From: Pectobacterium parmentieri
GTDB lineage: Bacteria > Pseudomonadota > Gammaproteobacteria > Enterobacterales > Enterobacteriaceae
NCBI RefSeq assembly: GCF_001742145.1
Contig: NZ_CP015749.1
Coordinates: forward strand, 1 to 64,000
Reading direction: 5' to 3'
Length of the DNA: 64,000 nucleotides
Below, in pieces: positions 26,793-35,569 of the stretch (positions within the stretch are counted from its first letter, which is position 1; each line of letters opens with the position of its first letter). Below the pieces are notes generated by a model. It did not search any database, was not told where the DNA came from, and saw only the letters and a program-made list of their open reading frames with translations. The position numbers and the translations under genes are program-made.

Positions 26793-27980
26793 TTAGTTCG
26801 CCTTGACCCACTCCTCACTCACCACAACATGCTTGATCGCTTGACGGAAGTAGGTGAACGCAAGATGCAGCTTACCGTCCGGTGCTTGCTTGACGCTGGG
26901 GTAAGAGAACTCGCGGTTCAGCTTCTCCGTTGAGTTATTGGTCATGCAGTAACCGTCACCCACTTCAACATTGCGCTGCCACGGCCAGCTCTTACCGCCG
27001 TCTTCCGAAATGGCGAGCGTCATCGGTGCGCGCGGTGCGCCCCAGAAGGCGCTACGATCGCCGGCTTGCACTTCTGGCATTTTTGCACCGCTGGCCTTGT
27101 CTTCTTCGTCCTCGATTTCATCGTACAGCGACAGGCGGCGATCGGTGGCATCGGCGGCGCTCATGTGGTTGAACACCAGTGCCAGATGACCGTTTTGCAG
27201 CGTAGTCACCTGAATGGACGAGTTGTTGTTCGGCAAATCGGTTGCTACCGGATCTGACCAGGTTTTACCGCCATCCGTTGAACGGCTTTGGTAGATAAAA
27301 TCGGCCCAGCGACTGCGGTACAGCGCCAGCAGCGTGCCGTCCTGCAACGGGGTGATGTTCATGTGTACGCAGCCCGTGCTGTTCGGTACCGAATATTCCC
27401 GCCAGGTTTTACCCCGATCGCTGGAAATCTTCACGGCGCTGTCATCATTATTGCCGACCCATTTCTCACCTGGCTGAACGCGGCAGTAGAACACCGGCAG
27501 CAGCCAGTCGCCGTTTTCCAATACGGTGATGGGCTGGCGGATAAAGGTGCCCGGCTGATCGAGCAGCGTGCCGATTTCGCCCCAGGTGGCACCCAAATCG
27601 GTGGACTGGCGGTAGCGCACAATCGCGGTGTCCTGATTACCGGATTTCTGCGCGGTATACAGCAGCCACAGCACGTTATCCGGCGCGAGGAACAGTACTG
27701 GGTTCTGTTCAGAACGCGTCGCATCCTCAGACAGCTTAACGGCTTTACTCCAGCTATCGCTGCCTTTCACAAGGCGGGACATGTAGATAGAGATATCCGC
27801 AATCCCTTCTTGTGTACCACCGAACCAGACGCACAGTACATCGCCATTCGGCAGATGGAGCAGGTTGGCCGCATGATTTTGCGGGCATTCCGACGGAATG
27901 TAGGCATCCAGACGCACGGCATCGCCTTCTGCGTGATGAACTTTTCCGCTACGTTCCACAGTAATGGTTTCGCTACTCAT
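26793..27980 (-). CDS. Sialidase-fold (BNR/Asp-box) protein, cytoplasmic
   Basis: A 395-residue six-bladed beta-propeller of the sialidase/BNR_2 type. Four Asp-boxes can be seen: STDLGATW, SSDRGKTW, STDGGKTW and SEDGGKSW. There is no signal peptide, so it acts on a small imported molecule, not on polymer outside the cell. It starts 4 bp after the symporter stop and precedes the YhcH-type gene. The family includes sialidases, anhydrosialic-acid enzymes and a GH33 enzyme that releases the pectin sugar Dha. Here the substrate may be a glycosidically linked keto-deoxy sugar acid. The exact reaction is not readable. Confidence 0.8.
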   Translation of the reverse strand: MSSETITVERSGKVHHAEGDAVRLDAYIPSECPQNHAANLLHLPNGDVLCVWFGGTQEGIADISIYMSRLVKGSDSWSKAVKLSEDATRSEQNPVLFLAPDNVLWLLYTAQKSGNQDTAIVRYRQSTDLGATWGEIGTLLDQPGTFIRQPITVLENGDWLLPVFYCRVQPGEKWVGNNDDSAVKISSDRGKTWREYSVPNSTGCVHMNITPLQDGTLLALYRSRWADFIYQSRSTDGGKTWSDPVATDLPNNNSSIQVTTLQNGHLALVFNHMSAADATDRRLSLYDEIEDEEDKASGAKMPEVQAGDRSAFWGAPRAPMTLAISEDGGKSWPWQRNVEVGDGYCMTNNSTEKLNREFSYPSVKQAPDGKLHLAFTYFRQAIKHVVVSEEWVKAN

Positions 27981-27983
27981 GAC

Positions 27984-29399
27984 TCAGGCTCCTGATTTAT
28001 TTTCAGTTTGAGAAATTTTGATTTTGTTCGCTTTGTTCGGGATCATGCGGTCGATCAGTATGACGACAGCCGGGGTAACCAGCGCGACATACATGTTATC
28101 GATGCCGTATGGGTTGCCGAGAATATACCAAACAGAGGTGACCACGCAGGCTGATATCAGGCTGGCGTTTGCACCGCGGGCGCTGCCGAAGAACGGCAGA
28201 TAGAACGCGATCACGGCAACCACGGAAATCGATAGGCGAATGGCACGGGTAAAGAACGACAGTTTCAGAATTTCAGGGACGAACAGAACGAAGATGAGTG
28301 GCGCGAAACCTACGACAAGCGAGAGGATCCGGGTCATTTTCATTTCTTTTTCTGGCGTCGGTTTCCAGTAAGGGACGTAGAAGTCTTTAATCAGCAGGGA
28401 AACGATAGCTAGTGCCACCATACTCACGCTGATGAAGATAGATGCAACCAGCGATGTCGTGACCAGACCAGCGAGCCATGGGTTCATGTCTTGCAGGAAG
28501 ACTGGCATAGCGTACAGGCTGCTGATTTCAGGGTGGGCAAACTTCGCTGCGACGCCGATGACCGCGATAGCCAGTGCAATCGGCATACAGAAGAAGAAGG
28601 CAACCCAGGTCGCGCGTTTGGCACTGGTAGCATCTTTGGTTGACGAAATGGCCTGAATCACGAACTGCGTACAGAAGATAGAACCGATGGTACCGATCAG
28701 CCAAGCGAAGATAGTGCTGGCACCGAGTTTTCCATCCCACGTCCAGTAGTAATCCGGCATTTGTTCGATCATCGGTTTGAAGCCACCGGTCATTTTTAAC
28801 GCCACAAACAGAATGATCATCACGCCCACGTATTTCACGGCGCTATGGATCAACGTGATGTAGGCTGTCCCTTTCAGGCCACCGAAGTAGTAGTAGAAGG
28901 TACTGACGATAGCAGTGATCACGGCGGCGACCGGTAGGGAGACTTTCAACACGGTGGCGATGGCTGCCGCGCCGCTGACGTAGTTGCCCACGTTAACCAG
29001 CAACAGTGCGTAGATCATGATGATCGAGATAATATTTTTGGTGCTGGTACCGTATTTCTCGGCAATCGCGCCGGAGATGGTGATTTTCCCGGTGTTATAA
29101 ATCTTTTTCACCAGAATCATACCAAACAGCGGGAAGCCGATAGCGGCGCCAATCACCGACCATGATGCGGCAAAGCCGTTCTCAAAGGCGGACTGTGCCG
29201 TACCGATGGTGGATTTGGCACCGATAAACTCAGTCATCAGCAGGATACCGACGATAAACGCCGGTAGCGCGCGCGAGCCTTCCATGAACTCGGTGTTCGA
29301 TTTACTGCGGAGCTTGTAGGTTAACCATGAGGTGAATGCGATATAAAACACAATCATCCCAACGATTATGAGGGTGTCAGTTAAGTTAAAATGGTTCAT
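27984..29399 (-). CDS. Sodium:solute symporter (SSS family)
   Basis: A 471-residue SSSF transporter with about 13 hydrophobic segments. MTEFIGAKSTIGTAQSAFENG is the TM2 sodium/substrate region; ISGAIAEKYGTSTKNI and YYYFGGLKGTAYIT are family-typical loops. It lies between the aldolase gene (38 bp gap) and the sialidase-fold gene (4 bp), with GAGAAGAT before its ATG. In sialic-acid operons of other bacteria a related SSS protein (SiaT) imports the acid, so import of a keto-deoxy sugar acid or its glycoside is the likely role. Confidence 0.9.
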   Translation of the reverse strand: MNHFNLTDTLIIVGMIVFYIAFTSWLTYKLRSKSNTEFMEGSRALPAFIVGILLMTEFIGAKSTIGTAQSAFENGFAASWSVIGAAIGFPLFGMILVKKIYNTGKITISGAIAEKYGTSTKNIISIIMIYALLLVNVGNYVSGAAAIATVLKVSLPVAAVITAIVSTFYYYFGGLKGTAYITLIHSAVKYVGVMIILFVALKMTGGFKPMIEQMPDYYWTWDGKLGASTIFAWLIGTIGSIFCTQFVIQAISSTKDATSAKRATWVAFFFCMPIALAIAVIGVAAKFAHPEISSLYAMPVFLQDMNPWLAGLVTTSLVASIFISVSMVALAIVSLLIKDFYVPYWKPTPEKEMKMTRILSLVVGFAPLIFVLFVPEILKLSFFTRAIRLSISVVAVIAFYLPFFGSARGANASLISACVVTSVWYILGNPYGIDNMYVALVTPAVVILIDRMIPNKANKIKISQTENKSGA

Positions 29400-29437
29400 A
29401 TCTTCTCGGCCTATAAGTGGAAATTGAAATTTCTCTG

Positions 29438-30322
29438 TTACTGCGAGAATGGTTTAAGTATGTTGCGGATGTTGTCTTCATCCTGTGCGGAAAACTGGAT
29501 CGGATAGCGGCTGACGCCGACATCTTCACCCATGATCGCTAGCGCTTTCTTCACCACAGCCGGTGAGAACGCGATGGCGTACAGTGTCTTACGCAATTCG
29601 GCAACCTGTTCCTGTGCCTGACGAGAGCCTTCGATGTCACCGGCATGGAAACGGTGCCAAATCTGGCTGATCGGTTCCGGTGCCACGTTAGCCAGCCCGG
29701 AAATACAGGCGGAGCAGCCGTCAACAAAGCCCTGGTGAATGAGCGAGTCTGGGCCATTCAATACGTTAAAACCCTGTACGCCTTTCACCGCTTGCACATA
29801 GCTGCTCAGGCTTTCATAGCTGCCTGCGCTGTCTTTGATGCCGATGATGTTCGGGTGATCCGCCAGCGTGCGGACGGTTTCCGGTGCCAGCGTGTTCCCC
29901 GTGCGTGCAGGAATGTTGTAGAGAAACACCGGCACGGTCAGCGCATCGGCGACGGCGGTGTAGTGGGCGATCAGTTCTTCCTGTTTTAGTGGAATGAAAT
30001 ACGGGGTGATGACCGAAACGGCGTCGACACCCAGCGCGGCGATGCGCTTGCCGAGCTTGATGGTTTCCCGCGTGGAGATTTCACCGATGTGGCCGACAAC
30101 GGGCACTTTTCCGGCAACTTCATCCACGCAGGTTTCCGTGACGGCGACTTTCTCATCGGTGTGCAGAACGAAAAACTCACCGTTGGTGCCGTTACAGAAA
30201 ATACCGTTGCCATAGCGCATCTGGCGTTGAACCTGAAGACGCATGGCTGCGGGATTAAATTCGCCCTGGTTATCAAATGGCGTGACGATGGCGGTCAGGA
30301 CGCCAGTAATGTTCTTACTCAT
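29438..30322 (-). CDS. DHDPS/NanA-family pyruvate aldolase
   Basis: A 294-residue class I aldolase. The Schiff-base lysine is in NIIGIKDSAG, the catalytic tyrosine in FLYNIPARTGN, and FCNGTNGEFFVL is the pyruvate-binding GTTGE-like loop. Housekeeping DapA is unlikely because the gene is the first of a catabolic operon with a symporter. The NanA pattern YNIPALSG is absent, so sialic acid itself is uncertain. It should cleave a 2-keto-3-deoxy sugar acid to pyruvate and an aldehyde. The start at 30322 has AGGA eight bases upstream. Candidate operator dyads lie at 30361-30390. Confidence 0.85.
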   Translation of the reverse strand: MSKNITGVLTAIVTPFDNQGEFNPAAMRLQVQRQMRYGNGIFCNGTNGEFFVLHTDEKVAVTETCVDEVAGKVPVVGHIGEISTRETIKLGKRIAALGVDAVSVITPYFIPLKQEELIAHYTAVADALTVPVFLYNIPARTGNTLAPETVRTLADHPNIIGIKDSAGSYESLSSYVQAVKGVQGFNVLNGPDSLIHQGFVDGCSACISGLANVAPEPISQIWHRFHAGDIEGSRQAQEQVAELRKTLYAIAFSPAVVKKALAIMGEDVGVSRYPIQFSAQDEDNIRNILKPFSQ

Positions 30323-30360
30323 TGTTTTTCCTCGTGACACGTAATCAAAAAGTGAAAACC

Positions 30361-30390
30361 TAAAACTGTTCTACTTAAAACGGTGTTCTT
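30361..30390. promoter_or_regulatory. Tandem IclR-type dyads upstream of the aldolase operon
   Basis: TAAAACtGTTCTA (30361-30373) and TAAAACggtGTTCTT (30376-30390) lie 40-70 bp before the aldolase start. The second agrees with the dyad TAGAACtgtGTTCTA before yjhH at 12 of 15 positions and also resembles the KdgR box of pectin genes. The regulator is inferred. Confidence 0.45.
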
Positions 30391-30423
30391 TAAAGCCTCA
30401 AGCCTGTCTTTAGGGGAAACTCC

Positions 30424-30454
30424 GGGGGAGGTTCCCGCAGGGACGCCTCACCCC
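30424..30454. other. GC-rich hairpin between aldolase and alcohol dehydrogenase genes
   Basis: GGGGGAGG pairs with CCTC-A-CCCC around an inner TCCC-GCA-GGGA stem. There is no T-run on either side. It could end the dehydrogenase transcript or be a copy of a dispersed palindromic repeat; I see no second copy in this window. Confidence 0.45.
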
Positions 30455-30516
30455 TGTGGTCGCCCCGTATATCTCGATGCTTAAACAATCAACATGAGCG
30501 ATTTAGAGCCGCGCGA

Positions 30517-31653
30517 TTAAAACAGGGTCAGATAAACTTCACGTACATCGTCAGCACTAACTTGCGTCGGTACATTTTTCATCAGGCGCTGAACCTGTAA
30601 TGCGGCATCGACCAGGTAGGGCAGGTGATCTTTTTCCACACCGAGCTGCTGCAGGGTGTTGGGCAGGTTGAGCCGTTTGACCAACTCGCTGAAATAGGCC
30701 ACCAGCGCCTGCGCTTTTTCTGCCGTACCGAGCGTCAGATCGGCATCCGGCAGCAGGTCATACGCTTGGGCAAATTTGTCCTGTGCGGCGTCCTGTACGA
30801 AACGCATGCAAGGTGCGAGCAGGATGGCGTTCGCCACGCCGTGTGGAATGTGGTACTTGCCGCCCAGCGGGTAAGACATCGCGTGAACCAGATGCGTACC
30901 GGAGTGAGCAATGGCGGCACCACCGTAGTAGGACGCCCACAGCATGTTCAGCTTGGCTTCCATATTGCCCGGCTCGCGCACGGAGGTTTCGAGGTTGGCA
31001 AACAGCTTTTTCAGGCCAATCAGTGCGTAGTTGTCGCTGACCGGGTTGGCAATCGTTGAGGTGAAGCACTCAATCAGGTGGCAGAGCGCATCAATACCGG
31101 TTGAAGCGGCGATATGCGATGGCATGCTGATGGTCAGCTCCGGCACCAGTGCAACGTAGTCCGGCAACATCACTGGCGTAATAATGCCGACTTTGGTCTC
31201 TTTCTCTGGGATCGCCAGAATGGCATTTGGCGTAGCTTCTGAGCCGGTTCCCGCCGTGGTTGGGATAAGCAGGGATGTCGTGCGGCGAGTGGGTTTTTCC
31301 CCTGCCAGCAGGCTATCCAGTGTCACGGTTTCATCACCTGCACACAGTACGGAAAGCAGTTTGGCAACATCCAGCACGCTGCCGCCGCCTACGCCGATGA
31401 CCAGATCGGTCTGGATTTGTGTGAGCTGACTCAGTATCTGGGCAACGTCGTGCTGGCTTGGCTCGGCAGGCACATTATCAACCAGCAAAACCTGCGGAAC
31501 GGCTTGCTTAACTTGTGCGATCAGCGCCTTAACATCAGGCAGCCCGACAATATTTTTGTCGGTGACAAATAAAACGTGCTGTTTCCCTGCTAACAGGTGA
31601 CTGATGTCCTGAAGTACCCGGTAGCCGCTGAGGATAGTGCTATTGATGTTCAT
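30517..31653 (-). CDS. Iron-containing (group III) alcohol dehydrogenase
   Basis: A 378-residue Fe-ADH. The nucleotide site is VIGVGGGSVLDVAKLL, followed by PTTAGTGSEATP. Metal ligands are the Asp and first His in ASTGIDALCHLIE, with later histidines in SGTHLVHAM and KYHIPHG. The start at 31653 (MNINSTIL) has AAGG upstream; the 27-residue extension from 31734 is compositionally odd and rejected. It is divergent from the four-carbon sugar-acid kinase gene and in the same direction as the aldolase operon. It may reduce the aldehyde made by the aldolase, or oxidise a sugar alcohol. Confidence 0.87.
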   Translation of the reverse strand: MNINSTILSGYRVLQDISHLLAGKQHVLFVTDKNIVGLPDVKALIAQVKQAVPQVLLVDNVPAEPSQHDVAQILSQLTQIQTDLVIGVGGGSVLDVAKLLSVLCAGDETVTLDSLLAGEKPTRRTTSLLIPTTAGTGSEATPNAILAIPEKETKVGIITPVMLPDYVALVPELTISMPSHIAASTGIDALCHLIECFTSTIANPVSDNYALIGLKKLFANLETSVREPGNMEAKLNMLWASYYGGAAIAHSGTHLVHAMSYPLGGKYHIPHGVANAILLAPCMRFVQDAAQDKFAQAYDLLPDADLTLGTAEKAQALVAYFSELVKRLNLPNTLQQLGVEKDHLPYLVDAALQVQRLMKNVPTQVSADDVREVYLTLF

Positions 31654-31818
31654 GCTTATTACCTTGCCTTTTCTCTTCTTCGCCAGAGCGTTATCGTGAT
31701 GATAATGGTTGCGATGGTGATTATTTTCAGTCAAGTGGCGTGGTTTTCATCACAACTGAACGCCATTTGCCACATCGTGGTGATAATTTATAGGTGAAAT
31801 TCCTTTTAAATAATTTGA

Positions 31819-31851
31819 TATTGCTCACATATAATCAAATGTGATTCAATA
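31819..31851. promoter_or_regulatory. Extended dyad in the divergent ADH/kinase promoter
   Basis: TATTG-CT-CACAT, 8 bases, then ATGTG-ATT-CAATA: matching outer and inner arms form a nearly symmetric 33-bp operator-like element 38 bp before the kinase start. The arrangement TCACA...TGTGA is outward-facing, so it is not a CRP site. ATAATCA also recurs at 31831, 31851 and 31865. Confidence 0.5.
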
Positions 31852-31888
31852 TAATCATTGTCAGATAATCATGAACCGGAAATGAGGT

Positions 31889-33217
31889 ATGCCAAACATG
31901 CAGCAATCAGCAGAGTTGGTCGTCGTTGTCGCTGATGATTTTACGGGTGCCAATGATGCGGGCGTCGGACTGGCGCAGCATGGTGCGCGGGTTAGCGTCG
32001 TATTTGACGTTAATAAACTGCATGCGGATTTACTGGGTGATGCGGTAGTCATCAACACCGATAGCCGGGCGGCGCATAGCGATGTGGCGTCTCAACGTAC
32101 CGCAGACGCGGTAGCCGCCTGGCAGGCAGCGGGCGGGCAAGGCTGGATTATTAAGAAGATTGACTCGACGTTACGCGGGAATCTGGGCGCGGAAGTTGCC
32201 GCGGCGCTGTCTGCGGCAGAGGTGCCTGTTGCACTGATTGCTGCGGCATCGCCGACGCTGGGACGTATTACCCGAAAAGGTGAAGTCTGGGTTAATGGTC
32301 GTTTGCTTACCGATACCGAATTTGCCAGCGATCCGAAAACCCCGGTGGCCTCGGCTTCTATTGCCGCTCGTCTGGCGGAACAGACCGCGTTGCCAGTGGC
32401 AGAAGTCCATCTTGATGAGGTTCGTCAGACTAATTTAGCCCTGCGTTTACAGCAGTTGGCTGACGAGGGGGCGCGTCTGATTATTCTTGATACGGACGTG
32501 CAAGACGACCTGGCGCATATTGTTGATGCCGCCAAGGCGCTGCCGTTTCGTCCCTTGTTGGTCGGCTCGGCAGGCCTGAGCGAAGCGCTGGCCAATGCGC
32601 TGGATTTTACACACAAAGCCGAGAAACCGCTGCTGGCCGTCGTGGGATCAATGAGTGATATTGCTCAAAAACAGATTGCAATCGCTCGCCAGCACCGCGA
32701 TGTCACGCTGGTTGAGATCGACATCAGCGCGCTCTTTTCATCCCATTCATCCACCGTCATGGCGTCCCAGTGTCAGGACGCGGTGAGCGCACTGATGAAC
32801 GGCCAACACTGCATTATTCGTACCTGTCACAACGAGAACCAGCGCTTCGAGATCGACGCGCGGTGTCAGCAACTTGGGCTTACCCGCCAGCAGCTTGGCG
32901 AAACGATCAGCCATTATCTAGGGGAACTTACGCGCAGCATTGTTCAGGCTCTAGATAGCCTGGCAGCAGACGACACTAGCCGACGCTTGCCGGGGGGACT
33001 GTATTTATCGGGTGGTGATATTGCGATTGCCGTGGCAACCGCACTGGGCGCGACCGGTTTTCAGATTAAGGGGCAAATCGCATCCTGTGTGCCTTGGGGA
33101 TACCTGCTGAACAGCGTTGTCGGCATGACCCCTGTGATGACTAAAGCGGGGGGTTTTGGCAACGAAACTACTTTGCTCGACGTTTTACGTTTTATTGAGG
33201 AGAAGGTCAGTGAGTAA
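31889..33217 (+). CDS. dtnK: Four-carbon acid sugar kinase (DUF1537, DtnK/OtnK type)
   Basis: A 442-residue DUF1537 kinase. The N-terminal domain has [17 protein letters not shown] and [15 protein letters not shown], the acid-binding residues. The C-terminal nucleotide domain has [13 protein letters not shown] and [15 protein letters not shown]. The family phosphorylates D-threonate, L-threonate, D-erythronate or related C4 acids at O4. The next gene is pdxA2, its known partner, and the two overlap by 8 bp. Either ATG at 31889 or 31898 is possible: GAGG is one base from the first and ten from the second. Confidence 0.88.
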   Translation: MPNMQQSAELVVVVADDFTGANDAGVGLAQHGARVSVVFDVNKLHADLLGDAVVINTDSRAAHSDVASQRTADAVAAWQAAGGQGWIIKKIDSTLRGNLGAEVAAALSAAEVPVALIAAASPTLGRITRKGEVWVNGRLLTDTEFASDPKTPVASASIAARLAEQTALPVAEVHLDEVRQTNLALRLQQLADEGARLIILDTDVQDDLAHIVDAAKALPFRPLLVGSAGLSEALANALDFTHKAEKPLLAVVGSMSDIAQKQIAIARQHRDVTLVEIDISALFSSHSSTVMASQCQDAVSALMNGQHCIIRTCHNENQRFEIDARCQQLGLTRQQLGETISHYLGELTRSIVQALDSLAADDTSRRLPGGLYLSGGDIAIAVATALGATGFQIKGQIASCVPWGYLLNSVVGMTPVMTKAGGFGNETTLLDVLRFIEEKVSE

Positions 33218-34190
33218 AATTATTGCAGTAACGATGGGTGATCCGGCAGGGATTGGACCAGAAATTATTATCAAATCTCTGGCCGAAGGTGAGCTTTCCG
33301 GCGCATCTGCTGTGGTGGTGGGCTGCGTACAGACGATGCGACGTGTTCTGGCGCTGAATGTGGTGCCTGCCGTAGAGTTGAAAATCATTGATAAACCGGC
33401 TGACGCCGTATTCGCACCGGGCGTCATCAACATCATTGATGAACCGCTGGAAGATCCACAGGCGCTGAAGCCGGGTGTCGTTCAGGCACAAGCGGGCGAT
33501 TTAGCTTACCGCTGCATCAAGAAGGCCACCGAACTGGCAATGGCGGGTGAGGTGCATGCGATCGCGACCGCGCCGCTGAATAAAGAAGCGCTGCACTCGG
33601 CGGGCCACCTTTATCCGGGTCACACCGAACTGCTGGCGAAGCTGACCAACAGCCGCGACTATGCGATGGTGCTGTATACCGATAAGCTGAAGGTTATCCA
33701 TGTTTCAACGCACATTGCGCTGCGAAAATTCCTCGATACCCTGAACCGCGATCGCGTGGAAACGGTGATCGACATGGCAGACGTCTTCCTTAAACGCGTC
33801 GGTTTTACCCACCCACGTATCGCCGTTGCCGGGGTTAACCCGCATGCGGGTGAGAATGGCTTGTTTGGTGACGAAGAGATTAAAATTGTCTCGCCATCGG
33901 TTGAAGCCATGAAGGCCAAAGGCATTGATGTGTATGGTCCGTGCCCGCCGGATACCGTCTATTTGCAGGCGTATGAAGGCCAGTACGATATGGTGGTGGC
34001 GATGTATCACGATCAGGGGCACATCCCGCTCAAGCTGTTGGGCTTCTATGACGGAGTGAACATCACCGCTGGGTTGCCGTTTATTCGCACCTCGGCTGAC
34101 CACGGTACGGCATTTGACATTGCCTGGACGGGTAAAGCGAAGCCTGAAAGCATGGCGATCTCGATTCAGCTCGCGATGCAACTGGCCTGA
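33210..34190 (+). CDS. pdxA2: PdxA2-type 4-phospho-threonate/erythronate dehydrogenase
   Basis: A 326-residue PdxA-family enzyme starting at GTG 33210 ([18 protein letters not shown]) inside the kinase stop region, with GAGGAGAAGG upstream. Metal ligands sit in [19 protein letters not shown] and [12 protein letters not shown]. PdxA2 oxidises and decarboxylates the 4-phosphorylated C4 acid to dihydroxyacetone phosphate. The coupled DUF1537 kinase favours this catabolic role over vitamin B6 synthesis. A strong hairpin follows the stop. Confidence 0.88.
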   Translation: MSKIIAVTMGDPAGIGPEIIIKSLAEGELSGASAVVVGCVQTMRRVLALNVVPAVELKIIDKPADAVFAPGVINIIDEPLEDPQALKPGVVQAQAGDLAYRCIKKATELAMAGEVHAIATAPLNKEALHSAGHLYPGHTELLAKLTNSRDYAMVLYTDKLKVIHVSTHIALRKFLDTLNRDRVETVIDMADVFLKRVGFTHPRIAVAGVNPHAGENGLFGDEEIKIVSPSVEAMKAKGIDVYGPCPPDTVYLQAYEGQYDMVVAMYHDQGHIPLKLLGFYDGVNITAGLPFIRTSADHGTAFDIAWTGKAKPESMAISIQLAMQLA

Positions 34191-34191
34191 T

Positions 34192-34215
34192 TGACAGCGG
34201 CTACCGCCGCTGTCA
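34192..34215 (+). terminator. Terminator after pdxA2
   Basis: A 9-bp stem, TGACAGCGG and CCGCTGTCA, with a 6-base loop begins 2 bp past the stop and is followed by GCACGGTGTTTT. Confidence 0.75.
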
Positions 34216-34233
34216 GCACGGTGTTTTAAGCGA

Positions 34234-34304
34234 CAGTACACATTGCAGGATATCGCCTTCCCTCCTTTGGGAAGGGTTCTGGTATCCTGCAACCAAGAAT
34301 ATAT
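34234..34304. repeat. Long hairpin intergenic repeat, copy 1
   Basis: TTGCAGGATA (34243-34252) pairs with TATCCTGCAA (34283-34292), with an inner stem CCTTCCC/GGGAAGG. It is closely similar to 40409-40480, including the shared CAAGAATATA tail. The rest of the 34216-34651 gap is AT-rich promoter DNA of yjhH. Confidence 0.8.
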
Positions 34305-34546
34305 CGTTTTATTCCTTCCCATCCCCTGTTCTGCGTAGCGCCTCTTTCCTTCTCTAGCGTGTTTTTCCAACACCGGATCATTCCTTGTGGCACCTGTTTT
34401 CCTGGTGCAGCACGGCTGACTGATTACCGCTTCTCCGTTTCCTTCCGTGTCTTTATTTTGTGATCCAGTGACCATTTCTCAATGTTTCGCTCTGTCGGTT
34501 ATTTACTCGCCACAAACTGTGGTGCTAGCATTTCGGTTATGTAATG

Positions 34547-34565
34547 TAGAACTGTGTTCTATAAT
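34547..34565. promoter_or_regulatory. IclR-type operator overlapping a consensus -10 before yjhH
   Basis: TAGAACtgtGTTCTA (34547-34561) is a perfect 6-3-6 dyad. It overlaps TATAAT at 34560-34565, about 87 bp before the aldolase ATG. A repressor here would block the promoter; the XynR-like IclR protein encoded at 39399-40157 is the likely binder (inference). Confidence 0.6.
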
Positions 34566-34651
34566 GTAAAACAAAAACATCATCACTGACCAAATGTATT
34601 GGCAGAATGTTCGTTTCTTTTTTGCTATCTGATGCTGTAAGGAGAAGTTAA

Positions 34652-35569
34652 ATGGGATTTATCACCAAGTTCGCCGGGATCATTCCGCCAGTGTCGTCAA
34701 TCTTTACGAGTGACGGCCTTCTGGATGAAGCAGGAATGCAACGCGTGATTGACAGCCTGATCGCCGCAGGCGTGAATGGGCTATTTTTCCTCGGTACAGG
34801 AGGGGAATTTTCGCAAATGTCTGCGACAGAGCGTATGGCATTGACCGAGGCTGTGATTCGTATGGTGGATCGCCGTGTTCCGGTATTGATTGGCGTAGGC
34901 AGTACAAACACGCGTGAAGCCGTCGCGCTGAGTCAACATGCTGAGACCGCTGGTGCAGATGCGGTTGTCGCTATTAACCCCTATTACTGGCAAATTACCG
35001 AAGAGAACTTGATGGGCTATTACGGCGCCATCGCCACCGCTGTCTCGCTCCCGGTGATTTTGTACAATTTCCCCAAGCTCACCGGTCAGGATCTCTATCC
35101 CGCTCTCGTGAAACGTCTGGCCGATGCACATCACAACATTGTCGGTATCAAAGACACCATCGATTCTGTGGCGCATTTGCGCGATATGATCACCACGGTG
35201 AAGGCCGCCCATCCTGATTTCGCGGTGTTCTGTGGTTTTGACGATCACTTATTGAATACGGTGTTGATGGGGGGAGACGGGGCAATCTCCGCCAGTGCCA
35301 ATTTTGTACCTGAACTGTCGGTCGGTATCTATCAGGCGCTGCGTAATGGGGAATTCGCTGAGGCGATGGACATGCATAAAACGATTTTGCAATTGCCGCG
35401 TCTCTATCAAATTGACAGTCCATTTGTGAATGTCGTGAAAGAAGCAATGACGCTAATGGGGCTGGATATTTCCACGGCCTGTTTAGCGCCGACACAGCCA
35501 TTAAATAACGAGCAGAAAGCACAGGTTCGGCAAACGCTCGTTGATGCGGGCGTGTTATCAGAAAAATAA
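34652..35569 (+). CDS. yjhH: 2-dehydro-3-deoxy-D-pentonate aldolase (YjhH/YagE-like)
   Basis: A 305-residue DHDPS-superfamily aldolase. It matches E. coli YjhH and YagE through FSGIIPPVSS-like start residues, LFFLGTGGEFSQM, NPYYW, VILYNFPKLTGQDL (catalytic Tyr), NIVGIKDTIDSVAHLR (Schiff-base Lys), CGFDDHLLNT and GGDGAISASANF. It should split 2-keto-3-deoxy-D-xylonate into pyruvate and glycolaldehyde. AAGGAGAAG precedes the ATG. It is the first gene of a yjhH-yjhG-permease set with an IclR-type operator upstream. Confidence 0.92.
   Translation: MGFITKFAGIIPPVSSIFTSDGLLDEAGMQRVIDSLIAAGVNGLFFLGTGGEFSQMSATERMALTEAVIRMVDRRVPVLIGVGSTNTREAVALSQHAETAGADAVVAINPYYWQITEENLMGYYGAIATAVSLPVILYNFPKLTGQDLYPALVKRLADAHHNIVGIKDTIDSVAHLRDMITTVKAAHPDFAVFCGFDDHLLNTVLMGGDGAISASANFVPELSVGIYQALRNGEFAEAMDMHKTILQLPRLYQIDSPFVNVVKEAMTLMGLDISTACLAPTQPLNNEQKAQVRQTLVDAGVLSEK

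Noticed and set aside
29438..30322. Calling the aldolase NanA and the operon sialic-acid catabolism
   Set aside because: The NanA YNIPALSG motif is replaced by YNIPARTGN, and nanE, nanK, nagA and nagB are absent nearby.
31819..31851. CRP site in the divergent ADH/kinase promoter
   Set aside because: The half-sites are outward-facing (TCACA...TGTGA), the reverse of the CRP arrangement.
34234..34304. Repeat copy 1 as simply the pdxA2 terminator
   Set aside because: A cleaner terminator hairpin lies just before it at 34192-34215, and the same sequence recurs at an unrelated place.
33705..34475. 256-residue minus-strand ORF across pdxA2 and the following gap
   Set aside because: It is antisense to a well-supported pdxA2 and through a hairpin repeat; codon pattern is a shadow of the real gene.
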